DNA of 64,000 nt from the NCBI RefSeq assembly GCF_031877795.1, contig NC_133935.1:78944303-79008302 (forward strand), given 5' to 3'. Position numbers and translations under genes: made by a program. Below the pieces are notes generated by a model. That model was given only the letters and a program-made list of their open reading frames with translations. It was not told where the DNA came from and made no database searches. This DNA comes from Strix aluco (lineage: Eukaryota > Chordata > Aves > Strigiformes > Strigidae). Of the stretch, positions 22,780-37,328 are shown in pieces (the first letter of the stretch is position 1; the number at the start of each line of letters is the position of its first letter).

Positions 22780-24172
22780 ATCCCCATTTTTAAAAAGAGA
22801 AGAAAGGAAGAACTTGGGAACAACAGGCCAGTCAGTCTCATCTTTGTGCCTGGCAAGATCATGGAGTGGATCCTCCTGGAAACTATGGAAACTAGGGCAA
22901 ATAAGGAGGTGATTGGTGACAACCAACATGGCTTCACTAAGGGCAAATTGTGCCTCACAAATTCAGTGGCCTTCTACGACAGTGTTACAGCGTTGGTGGA
23001 CAAGGGAAGAGAAACTGATGTCATCTACCTGGACTTGGGCAAAGCATTTGACACAGTCCTCCATGACATACTTATCTCTAAATTGGAGAGACATGGATTT
23101 GGTGGGTGGACCACTCACTGGATAAGGAATTGGCTGGATGGTCACACTCAAAGAGTTGCAGTCAGATGCTCGATGTCCAAGTGGAGAGCAGTGACGAGTG
23201 GCATTCCACAGGGCTTTGTGTTGGGACCAGCGCTGTTTAACATCTTTGTTGGTGACATGGACCGTAGGATTGAGTGCACCCTCAGCAAGTTTGCCAATGA
23301 CACCAAGCTGTGTGATGCAGTCAACACACTGGAGGGAAGAAATGCCATCCAGGGGGACCTCGACAGTCTTAAGAGGTAGGCCTGTACAAATCTCATGAAG
23401 TTCAACAAGGCCAAGTGCAGGGTCCTGCACATGGCTCAAGGCAATCCCACACACAGATACAGTCTCGTCAATGAGTGGATTGAGAGCAGCCCAGTGGAGA
23501 AGGACTTGGGGGTGTTGGTTGACAAGAAGCTCAACATGACCCAGCAAAGTGCATCTGCAGCCCAGAAAGCCAACTGCATCCTGGTGCCAATTGGACCCAT
23601 GCCCATGAACCATGCAACAAGAAAATCACGAGGGACGTGATTCTCCCCCTCTACTCCACTCTCGTGAGACTCCACCTGGAGTACTGTGCCCAGCTCTGGG
23701 GCCCCCAGTGTAACAAAAATATGAACCTGCTTGAGTGGGGCTAGAGGAGGCCATGAAGATGATCAGGGGGCTGGAGCACCTCCCTTAGAGGACAGGCTGA
23801 GAGAGTTGGGGTTGTTCAGCCTGAAGAAGAGGAGGCTCCAGGGCGACCTCACAGTAGCCTTGCAGCACTTAAAGGGAGCTTACAGGAAAGATGGGGTGAG
23901 ACTCTTTATCAGGAAGTGTAGTGACAGGACGAGGGGTTTTAAACTGAAAGAGGGTAGATTTAGATTAGATGTTAGGAAGAAATTCTTTACTGTGAGGGTG
24001 GTGAAGCACTGGAACAGGTTGCCCAGAGAAGGTGTGGATGCGCCCTCCCTGGAAGGTTGGACGGGGCTTTGAGCAACCTGGTCTAGTGGAAGGTGTCCCT
24101 GTGGTAGGGAGGTTGGAACTAAGTGATCTTTAAGGTCACTTCCAACACAAACCATTCTATGATTCTATGTCT
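22780..24172 (+). mobile_element. CR1 LINE, 1.4 kb, dead reverse transcriptase
   Basis: The longest CR1 in the window, plus strand, antisense within SEMA3E intron 16. ORF2 is recognisable from IPIFKK-type sequence through [33 protein letters not shown] and FANDTK. The catalytic pair ADD is changed to AND. A stop follows at 23377 and further frame changes come after it. The 3' UTR ends CCATTCTATGATTCTATG, the standard CR1 tail. The 5' end is truncated within ORF2. Confidence 0.92.
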
Positions 24173-24756
24173 GTGGCTTAGCTGGGGGTCTCATGCTTGC
24201 ACTAAAGCCTAGGTTATCCTTTAGTAGTCTGAGGCTTTTCTCCCTATGTCCTTCCACATACTAAGTGGGGATAGCTACACTGATGTGTATCAGAGAGGTA
24301 TTGAGATATAAATATAATAACACTTATGAAGCACTTTCATAACAGTGAAATATATGTAAGAGAGGCAGAGAATCCACCAACAGCCATTTTCAGGAGGTTC
24401 TGTAATGCAATGTGTGAAGCTGCAACAATGAGTAGATGTTAAGCTAGACTACTATTGAGAGTAATATGTACACTTTTCACCTCTGTAATAACATACTAAG
24501 AGAAGTGTTGGATTCTCTTTTGTTTTGAGATCTTAAACCAGGTTTCACTGCATTTCTAACATCTGCATTCAAGATACTGAATGCAAACACCAGATGAAAT
24601 TCTCAGGTCTATTAATTGAAGAGAGCAGATGAACATAATGATTTTTTCTCACACCTATGTACAGTTCAGCAACCGATGACAGGCCTTTCAGTGAAGATGT
24701 AATATTCCTAACAGCGGGCTCTTTTAGTTAAAAGGGTAGTATGTAAGAATTTTTAC

Positions 24757-24896
24757 CTCTTCCTTCTTAGTTTCATGTGCTCGTTGGACAAACCAGATTA
24801 CTTTTGCTTGTAAGGTCCTAGGGGTGCACTCCAGAAGGGTGCTGTTGTACTCTATTCCATAAACAAGTCGCTCTTCAGTCTTCTCCAGGACTTCAC
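24757..24896 (-). CDS. SEMA3E: SEMA3E coding exon 16 (first half of Ig domain)
   Basis: A 140-bp exon, residues 427-473 of the visible part. It encodes EVLEKTEERLVYGIEYNSTL followed by LECTPRTLQAKVIWFVQ, then ETKKEE. It holds the first Ig cysteine (LEC), the Ig tryptophan (VIWFVQ) and an NST glycosylation sequon. The acceptor is CTTCCAG and the donor GTAAAA. Class 3 semaphorins have one Ig domain split by an intron just after this point. Confidence 0.97.
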
Positions 24897-26420
24897 CTGG
24901 AAGGAAACCATATGTTTGAAAAATATGTGTTATTGCCAATATTTGTTACACTCTGTATTCAGGGTATATTTTAAGAGTGAAGTTTAATTCATATCCAACC
25001 AGATAGTGACTGAAGAGTAATGTCTGGTGAAGGTATGACCTGCTAAGTGAATTTTCCCATCATCTCAGATGCTCACAGGATCCGGCCATAAGATAAATGG
25101 ACCAAACTGTGCCATGATTATACAGCTAAGATTATACAGAGAGAAACAGATCTCAGCCTTTCACACTGCTAATTACTTGTGCCTTGTTCTTATGAATAGT
25201 TAATCTATTTAATTTTCACTCAGTGAAAGAGGATGATTCCATAAATGCTTAAATATAATAAATAATTAAATATTTGTAGGGATAAAAATGAGAGCACATA
25301 GACTTTTGTAGAATGAAACTCTTAAAGACTATAAATACCCTAAAAAATATTATATATACATATTATACACACGTAAAATGAATGTATAGTTTTGACCCAA
25401 GGTTTCTAATAAAAACAGGGCAAATGAATTTTATCAAAACTCCATTCTGCTTTTCCATCCAACAAAACATCTGGAGGATAAGCTAGATGTTATCTGGAGA
25501 TAAGCTAGATGTTACATCGGAAGAGACCACTTGCCATATTAATGAAATAATCTTATTCCATAGTACTGAGAAATATTATTGAGATGAAACAGTTTTATAC
25601 CCTAAAAAATACAGGATTTCCTATAATTGTGATTTCTCTGTTGTATTTCAAACTTACTGTATAATTACTATTTCATATTGGAATATACTTTTCCAAAATC
25701 TACTATATCCTCCAATGGACTTCAGTTTTAATCAAGCTTTCTCTGGTAAAATATGTATCTAATATTTAATATCTAAAATATCTTTTCTCTGGCAATCTAT
25801 CTAAAAGAACCTTTTATATTTGAAGTTTTTCTTCTATAAATGTATTGGGTATTATCCTGAAAAGTACTGAGGATATCCAGGCAACTGTTTTCTGTCTGTT
25901 TTGCCATTCCTAATACCAGTGTTTGAAACCATCACTTTCCAAGGTTCGGACAACAGCATTAGACCCAGTAATCTATCTTTTTTTTAGGACAGATCTTGAT
26001 AATGTTCATAAATACACATTTGTGTTCTGACATGTCATGGCCCTTGTCTGTGCTATGGAGTTCCTTCAATTCTGGCTGTGTCTTGGCAGCATTTCACATT
26101 CGTTTCAGGATGCAGCCCTGTTGTTTCTTATCCCTGTCCCATCTTTCACTTGTGTTTCTGTTGGAAGCCCTTGAGATGCATTAGCCAAAACCTTAGTCTG
26201 AATGACAAGGCTGCAGGACTACATGAACGCTATGCGATGCACCTGATCTGTCGTCAAAAGAAAGTCATGACATGGGCTCATCTTCATGACTCTTATAACT
26301 TATTATAGGAATATGCCAGTAAAAAAATGCAGGTGAGATCATGGTCTGGCTCATACTAATGGCAAAGTCTGTACTCTCTGCTCCAGGCATTTGCTAGCAA
26401 TTTGTAAAAGCGTAGATTAC
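24897..26420 (-). other. SEMA3E: SEMA3E intron 15
   Basis: A 1.5-kb GT-AG intron, AT-rich. It contains an imperfect tandem duplication of about 22 bp at 25471-25515 (shared core ATAAGCTAGATGTTA). No mobile element or other gene is recognised. Confidence 0.9.
25471..25515. repeat. Imperfect tandem duplication (about 22 bp x 2)
   Basis: Two copies of a CTGGAG-GATAAGCTAGATGTTA unit side by side, differing by one indel and a few end bases. Confidence 0.8.
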
Positions 26421-26488
26421 CAATGAACTGCTGGCCAAAGCACTGCTGCGCTGCATTTCCGTGTCGAACATCTTGTCTGCGGAAACGT
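26421..26488 (-). CDS. SEMA3E: SEMA3E coding exon 15 (furin-site linker)
   Basis: A 68-bp exon, residues about 404-426 of the visible part. With the end of exon 14 it reads KRRFRRQDVRHGNAAQQCFG. The basic cluster RRFRR is the known position of furin-type cleavage between the PSI and Ig domains of SEMA3E. That cleavage yields the shorter processed form described as active on plexin-D1. The site is intact here. The acceptor is CTCCTCCAG and the donor GTAATC. Confidence 0.96.
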
Positions 26489-29479
26489 CTGGAGGAGAAA
26501 AAAATGGAATTATTTGAGATAACGTGTTTAGCTTACAGATTGTTGGGTTTATGCTATTAATTCATTAATTACATAATTAATTCATTAAAAACATAAGAAG
26601 ATAAATCTTGATTCCTAAAAATTTAGTATTGTTGTGAGAAGTGTTTTCTCTCTGGAAACACACTTGTCTGAGGGAGAGGCACAACTACATGTCCAGTTAT
26701 ACACAACTAGACTGACATTATAAATACTAAAACAAGATCCTCTGAACCAGCTGGGCAACATTCAGTGTTAGGAAGAGTCAAAAGGTCCTTTAGCCTGTCT
26801 TTAGGTTCTTTCTCTCTGGAAACCAAGGAAATTTTCCTTTTTTTAGTTTAGAACAGTTTGCTATGTATGTGAATGGTAGTTCTTTTATCCTTCACTGTCA
26901 TGTAATTTTTTTTCACTTGGGAATCTCAAACTGCAGAGCAAATGCTTTATTCTATAACATCTGTGTAGCAGACAGTTGTTAAGCTCATTTTTCTCAATAG
27001 GGAAACAGACACATTTGTGACTTGTGACTTGCCCATGCCTAGAAAAGGAGCTAGTGGCAGAACTGTGGTCAGCACCTGGGAGTCCTGGCTGTGGCCTGGA
27101 AATAATGCAATTGCTTTTCAGAGAAAATTTGTTGTGAGTTTTGGGCTTTGGGTTTTTCATATACATTTACAGAAAAATAACAAAAACCATAATTGTATGG
27201 TGCATTCCCAAAAGAATTGTGCTTTTATATGGCAATTTTTTTCTCTGAGTGTCCTAATAAATAAAATTAAGATTGTTTACTAGGGAAATGAAAGAGCCTA
27301 TTGGAATGTCATATCTTGCCAGATGTAGTATTTCCCACATCCTGAAACTTAGTTATACTAAGAATACCTTTTCTGTATTTGCATAAAGAGTAATTCTACA
27401 CGGTATTACCAATGCCATACATAACAGATTAACAAAATTATGCAACACAGCAAATCTTACACAGCAGGTATGCGTACACTGTAAATCATATGATAGAAAC
27501 AAGCAAAGCCAAGCAGTTTTGTTATTCTTTGCATTTACTCTTAAATAATACTTTTCTCCACTGTTATGTGAACACAAAAGACAGAACTTTTATTTGGCAC
27601 AGATTGGATTTACAGAAACTATTTAAAGATCTTGCCCATGGATATTACTCATCATATTTCTAAACTGGCAGTAGACAGTCACTGTTTTCTGAGTTCTGTC
27701 ACCCGTATTGATTTCTGATCCAGTCGTGCTGGTGGACCAAGAGGACAGCTTTAACCTTTAGTGATATTCAGATCAGAACCAATGTTTTGCCATTGTTGTT
27801 TCAGGAGAATCTGTAAATTCAGTTGGGCCTTTGAGGCAGAAGCACTAAAAAATACATGCATATTATTAAACAAAAACTGAGAATCTGAGATAGCAACAGG
27901 GCTTTATCATGCCCTGGGAGTTCTCAAAGAATGTATAGATGCTGTAGCCGTGATTACTGATAACTCTGCAAAGTGTCAGTGCTGAATAATGCTGCCACCA
28001 GCTTTGCATATCTGTGTATACAGATTATTCAGAAGAGACATTCTCTTGCACAAATATACATAAATATAATAGACATTAGCCTTGAAAAAAACAAACAAGA
28101 AAACCCCCCTGCTGTCAGGCCCATCAATCCTATCTAGCAGGAACAGTACAGTTAGCAGGCATGTACTATTTATTCTTCAGTTCCTGGAGAACATTGTAGA
28201 GCTAAAACAATCCTAGTCCTGTAAGGTAGGATATTTCTCCAGTTGTTAGAACCATTCAGGAAAAAGAAACAGTGTTGTGAGTGTGCAGACTGGGTGTGTG
28301 AATACATTTACCAGTGCCTTCCCTTGCTACTTTTCTGAAAAGAAGAGAAAAATGGGGAGAGGAGATGAAAGAGAGGGAGATGCTGGGAGATAAACTTATT
28401 TCACAAATATCGACATAAAGCTGGTATTTGTTATTTTTTCTTAGAAATAATTTCATTCAGAATTCCATGAATAATAGAGTACCAGACAATTCCTGAGATA
28501 AACTACTATAAGGAACAATTTTCAGTAACTAGCAAATGTACTGAATATATGGAAGTGTCTTTTGTAATCTATAACTTCATGAATTTAGATTTCAGTCTGT
28601 AACTCTGTGCTTTCAGGAACTTAGTAATAATGATCTGCAAGAAAGCAATACAGTTGTCATCATCATCATCACCAACATCCTCATGTTTCTTTATTATTTC
28701 CCAGGGATAGATGAGGCAAAGTGCTGGAGAAAAGGGCAGAGAGAGAGAAGGCAGGAGGGCAACTGTCAGCTTCTTAAAAGTAGCTAAGTAATCACAGGTT
28801 ACCAGACCTACCCAAGCTGAAAGAAATTTTAAAATTACTTCAGTCCTTTTTCAGCCTGGATGGTGAGCTGGCACAGCAAAGAATCTTACTTGTAGAATTT
28901 AGTGCTTGTTTAGATAAAAATTGAACCTGCCTAAATCAGATTGCAGAGGTAATAGTGAACTGAAGCATTTATTTAAGTCCTGGACCTCTCTGCTTTCTCA
29001 AGCATACTTCATAGAAGTTTAATGCAATATAATTTCCATCTAGCATCTTAAGAATTTGCAGTATGCAGAAGACATACACCTGTAACTACGATGACATTGT
29101 AGCATGATGTACCACCAGCATCAAGATATGGGATTTTGGGTTTGGTTTTTATTTGTCCTTAATTAAATCCTATATTTAATTAACAATTCAAGCTATGCAT
29201 TTGCAAGGAATTATAATATAGACTTTCAAAATTCAACACATTAGTACCAGCTGCCAAGCAGAGGGTTTTTGTATTTATGTTGCAGTTCTTTCTATATCCT
29301 GTACATGCCTGAGTTTACAGTTTTGCTATTTCATGTTTCTCTAAACACTTGTCATACCCTGAAGGCATTAGGATCTAAAGCAGAGAGAATTTGAATCAAA
29401 GTGGGGAGGACACATTGTACATCCCTGCTTCAGTTCAACTCTCCACCAGTATAAGTGGAATTAAAAAGAGCTCTTAGCA

Positions 29480-29900
29480 GTGCTCTTACTGCACTAGCAA
29501 GGCTGCTCTTACAAGTCAAAAACCCACCTAAATGTACTGTATGAGGGACACCTTCGAGCAGATAGAGGTGGTATTAAAGCCAGCTCAAGTGCACTGTAAT
29601 GTAAGGCACAGCTCCATAAGTCCTGATGAAGTGAGGGCTGCCAGGAACAGGGGGAAAAAGTGCTCTCCAATGCCCCTTGTACTCACGTTACCTGTACTAC
29701 CCAGTACAGCCTGAGCAGAAATATGGGGCCCTGAGACAAGGTCAAATCAAAACGTGTACGCTCCAGAACGTGGTGTTAATTCTATGTGGAGCCCAAGGCA
29801 GCCATGACAGGGTTATTACCTGCTCAGGGTCACTTGGTATCGGAAAACTCCATGTTGTCTACTGAGATCTGCCTTTTCCAGCAGTGGTCTCTGTCTGGAA
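29480..29900. other. Less AT-rich block in intron 14, unknown
   Basis: About 400 bp with higher G+C than its surroundings and two short overlapping open frames. I see no CR1, LTR or coding domain in it. It could be an old repeat or a conserved non-coding element. Confidence 0.3.
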
Positions 29901-31801
29901 CCCAGTGGGAGGCATCTTAAAAAAACTTCCATACACATGTCCTGAGTAGCTCTCCCTGCATCTCCACGTACCACACAGTTAGTGGAAGCTCATAAATTTA
30001 AAATTCTCTGAGCTTCAGCTATGAGCTAGAGTGAACAAAGCAAATGCCATCCATCCCTCTCAACATTATTAGTTCTTGCTGGCTGTTCCTCAAACTCTTA
30101 TATGTAAAACAAGTTTTGCAGACTTCAAGAACATTCAACTGAGTGCAAATCCCTTCTCCACTGATGCAGTGCTTATCTTAAGAGAAGGAGGGTGATAACA
30201 GCAGTATTTTCTTCTTTTAGAGACTGACCTGCTGAATGTTGGGGCAGTAAGGCACAGGAAGGTGCCTGGGGTGCTGCCCATATCACTCAACCCTGGATAA
30301 ATGCATGTGTCAGGGGACTTAAAGGCTGCTACTCTGGAAATTGTCTTAGATGAGAAATATGCTAAAAATGTACAACAGAGTTCAAGACTGAGTGAGTTTC
30401 TCTTATCTTTTCTCAGACAACAAGTAACCTGCAGAACAACGTAAATGCTGATACAGTCCTACCAGGCTGCTGGGAAATTTTTTAACCCCCACCTTCCCCA
30501 AATGACTTTTACATCATTAGATGAGTAACCCATATGCTTTATAATTACGATAATCCAATTTCTACTTATACTGTGGGAAATTAATCTCCCTGGCCCACTA
30601 TATATCTGCTCATCTTTCTTAATCTGGGGCCTAAAAAGTTTAGCCAGACTCTTCTCACATTGAGCAGACAACCAAAGCCCACTTCCTCCCTTACGTCTGC
30701 TTGCAAGAGGCATGAGAAGAATATCCAATCCTGCTTGCAAAAGTGGTGCAGATTTCTTACTTGGTTTAACTTATGCCTCAGTGTAGTAAATCCAAGAGAT
30801 TCTTAATTATGCTGAGTCACTGCCTGTATTTCTCATTTTTACATTTTAATGTGCCCCACCCAAAAAAAGTTGTGTTACCCAATGCTTTCTCTGTTTATTA
30901 TCTTTTAGAAAAACCCAGAGAAATGTCTGTTGTGCCTGACTATAGTCAGCAGTACATTTGTTTGAGTGCATCTGGGTTCATGGAAATATAAGGTGTGCAG
31001 GACAAGAAAAACAAAATCCTGTTTTTCCTTAAGAAACAATAATCAATTTGGGATACCGTGACTTGGTTTTGACTGATTCATCTCCACTGGTTTTCAAAAC
31101 TGTCTCCAGAAGTTATTCAATTCATTCTAATCCTTGCAGTCTGTGTAGGTGTAATATATGTAAGTATATACTTGCAGAAACAGTAATAATAAAAAAGCCA
31201 TGGAAAGGATTTGAACTATTCATTACCAAAGTTTTGCTGACTAAGGGTAGAAATTACTCTCTTTTAGTGGCAAAACGGACTCAAAGTCTTGTGAAAAGGT
31301 CTCGATTAAAATATGCATGTTCTAGATGCTTGACCAAGTATTTGTGTAGCTGAACTGGAGAAACTGGGTTTGAGAGGGAAGGGGACAGGTGTATAGGAAA
31401 TTACTGCATAAAAGAGTGAAGTCCAAGAGCCATGAATAAGTGAATGATGATAGAGAGGAGAAGTCTTCCCAAGGGAAGAATTAAACTACTTAAATTAGGT
31501 TCATGCTTTGAACTGGCCTCTAGAGTAACTTGTCTTTATAAATTCACTGGAGAAAGCCTAAGCCTATGTCATGAACTCTTCATAAACAAGAAACTATTTG
31601 TGAAGAGGATGTCTCAAACAACTCCAGTGGGACGCCCTGGGCGGGGGGAGCTGAGCGAGCCCTGCGGAGGTGGGGCAGAGGGCTGTTTCTCTCCCCCTCC
31701 CTCCTGTTGTTGCCCAGAGACAGAACTTGCCTAACTGCAGGTACAAGCCTGAAAAAATGAGAACCTTCTGGAACAACCTACTGTGCATGCATAGGAAAGG
31801 C

Positions 31802-31809
31802 TATATAAA
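31802..31809 (+). promoter_or_regulatory. LTR TATA box
   Basis: TATATAAA in the solo LTR, about 235 bp from its 5' end. Transcription from it would run rightward, antisense to SEMA3E, towards exon 14. Confidence 0.5.
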
Positions 31810-32106
31810 GGCAATACCCCATGTGTGTCTTTGTTGACCCACAATCTATGGACCATGCTGGCTACTCTGTGACAGAAATCCCCTTTTCCTATCCCCTCCT
31901 TCTCTTTTTCTTTCCTCTTTCTGCTCTCTTTCTCTTACATATATTAATGTATATAAGTTTTGTAGGAATTAAATTGTGATCGGGTTGTTCATCGATGGGT
32001 TATTAGGAGAATAGTCTCATTGCCAAAGGGCCTTTATTCATTCTCCAGACGGTTATCAGTTGATTGTTGCCAAATTGTCTCCATTCACTTACTGAAGTGG
32101 TCGGTT

Positions 32107-32112
32107 AATAAA
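32107..32112 (+). terminator. LTR poly(A) signal
   Basis: AATAAA about 300 bp downstream of the LTR TATA box and 135 bp before the LTR end, consistent with the end of R. Confidence 0.55.
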
Positions 32113-32726
32113 GTCACCAGCACAATTGTTCCTCTGAGCCATTGTGGTGACTCGGCCCGCCCTGCGGCGGCTCTTCCACCAGCACGCATGCTCTCAGGGA
32201 ATTCAAAAGATTCACCCCCCTCGTAACCCACCACGTGGGACGAGACAGCCTAACCTTAGCCTTTGCAGATACTCTGGTTTCATTTTGTCTGGTGAAGGTA
32301 TTTGGCTATTAAACACACATATTTCTTTGCTTTTTTTTTGGAAATTCTATTGTATATGTTATTGCAGTGTGATGTAATTGCTGTATAATACTACCAAAAT
32401 AGGCCTCTAATGCTGTAAACAATCTTTCCTCTGCACACCAAAAGATGTATAAGGAAATTGAAGTTCGCTTAAAACTTACTGTGAAGAATTACTCAATGAC
32501 TTTCTTCATTCATAAAAATATTCCTGGTACCGCAGTTTATGCCATCCTGTTAATTTGTGTCCTTTGAAATCCCCTAAGGTTGTGCTAATAAATTAGCAGC
32601 TGACATATCTTCTTACTGCTCAGTTATTTTTATGAAGGGGAGATATGAAGTACTTTGTATTGTAGTAGGAACTCTGTAGTAGTAGCTATTTTGCCAAAAT
32701 CATATCACAGAAAGCAGCAGTTCTCA

Positions 32727-35996
<3,270 letters not shown>

Positions 35997-36038
35997 CCTT
36001 TTTGAAGAGATTTCCAAAGAAAGAATAGGAACTGGTAC
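35997..36038 (-). CDS. SEMA3E: SEMA3E coding exon 13 (42-bp micro-exon)
   Basis: A 42-bp in-frame exon, residues 335-348 of the visible part, encoding VPVPILSLEISSKR. The acceptor is TTTCTAG and the donor GTAAGT. It is too short to stand out as an open reading frame. I placed it by continuity between exons 12 and 14 and by the conserved PVPI and EISSKR residues. Because it is a multiple of three, skipping it would leave the frame intact. Confidence 0.94.
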
Positions 36039-37236
36039 CTAGAAAATAGGAAATATTTACTTGCTTAGAAAAAAAAAAACTTTCTTCCTATGACAATAAA
36101 TAAGGTAAAATAGTGGTGATGTTTTGTTGATGTTGATTATATTCAGATTTGCTAGATATTTTGACTTTCTTTTACTTCTGATGCTACAAAAAGATGTGAG
36201 GAAATTGTGTCTTTCAGAAGTACTGCTTTAGAAGAGTTTATTTAAAAACAACCAACCAACACTTAATTCAGGATTATCGAAGCCACAGGAACACTACAAT
36301 TTCCCTGTCAAACATGACATTAGCTCTTGCCACCACTGAATCCCTTTTGTCGTACTTGAGAGTGATAAGTGAAGTGTTCTTTATAACAAAACATTCATTG
36401 AAGATAAGATAAAAATAGCAGAAATTCCTTCTTTTACCACTGTCCTCTCTGCCCTCTGTTCAGATTTCCTAGAGCAATGACAAAACATAGTCCCTAACAG
36501 GTCTATTGAAAACCAGCTTTATCAAGAGGGCAATTTCTGTGATTTCCTCCCCAAGCAACAAGTCAATAGTTACACTGCCTAAATTCAGGTACCAGATTTA
36601 AATATCTAAATCTGGATGTTAGATTTTCCCTATGGTTGCAAGTAGGTTAGCCTTCTACTTTATGTGGTTAGCATGAATGATGTGAATACTCACTAATGTC
36701 ATTATATTAACTTTGCCACATACCAAATACCGAGCTTTAGCCATGGGTTATTCTTAAACAGAATGGAGTTTTGCCTCACTACCACTCAGGTTTACCCACT
36801 GTACAGACAGATTAAATGATTCACTTTTTCTGAGGATTGGGCTTTTTTTATCTGGACCTCATTTAAGCTTCTAAGATTGTAGTAGGCACATTTTTGTGCG
36901 TGTAGTTATACTCTTTTAAATACCTAATTGGACATGAGAGAAAATTAAATAAAATGCAGTAAGTTTCTAACTGAAAGTCACACTACAATCTCCAAGCACG
37001 TAAACAGAAAGACATTAGTTCTGGTTTGCTGCAACATGCTTCAGTACTTGGACTATAACTCCACCTAAGAAAAGCTTAAGTTGAAAATGAAGAGTTCCTG
37101 TCATAAAATAACTAGATCATTAGAAAATTTCTTGCACACAACTATTATATATTTGACTATCCTCAGATTTTTTAGACATTTTAATTCTGCAGAAAATTCA
37201 AGACTTGATATATGTTTCATATACAGCACAGTTCAC
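36039..37236 (-). other. SEMA3E: SEMA3E intron 12
   Basis: A 1.2-kb GT-AG intron. AT-rich; nothing further recognised. Confidence 0.9.
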
Positions 37237-37328
37237 CTTCAATACTTGCAGCTCTTCAAGAATCACTTCTTCCATTGATTCTGTCTCTTGGTTGTAAATG
37301 GTAATGACTTTCAGCACAATTCCATTAT
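37237..37328 (-). CDS. SEMA3E: SEMA3E coding exon 12 (sema domain)
   Basis: A 92-bp exon, residues about 304-334 of the visible part. It encodes DNGIVLKVITIYNQETESME followed by EVILEELQVLK. The acceptor is ATTCCCAG and the donor GTGAAC. It contributes one of the last propeller blades. The end reads QVLK where the remembered human protein has QIFK. The exon ends on a codon boundary. Confidence 0.97.

Larger units (their letters stand above)
20962..24756 (-). other. SEMA3E: SEMA3E intron 16
   Basis: A 3.8-kb GT-AG intron inside the Ig domain. More than half is two plus-strand (antisense) CR1 copies at 21620-22250 and 22780-24172. The rest is AT-rich with nothing recognised. All open frames in it belong to the CR1 copies or are chance. 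Confidence 0.9.
31567..32247 (+). mobile_element. Solo LTR with perfect 5-bp target duplication, intron 14
   Basis: A 681-bp plus-strand LTR (antisense to SEMA3E). It starts TGTCATGAACTC and ends GGGACGAGACA; the termini TGTC/GACA are inverted. The direct repeat GCCTA flanks it at 31562-31566 and 32248-32252. It includes a GC-rich U3 block (31625-31720), TATATAAA (31802-31809), a pyrimidine-rich region (31885-31935) and AATAAA (32107-32112). The ordered promoter and poly(A) signals support a full LTR. A 5-bp duplication is typical of ERVL-like insertions. No internal viral genes adjoin it. I do not recognise the family. Confidence 0.88.

Noticed and set aside
22913-24155. Several overlapping open frames on both strands of the 22780-24172 interval
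   Set aside because: All are frames of one CR1 LINE; the minus-strand ones are shadows of its ORF2.
31444-32377. Open frames across 31.4-32.4 kb
   Set aside because: They fall in or across the solo LTR; no viral gene is encoded.
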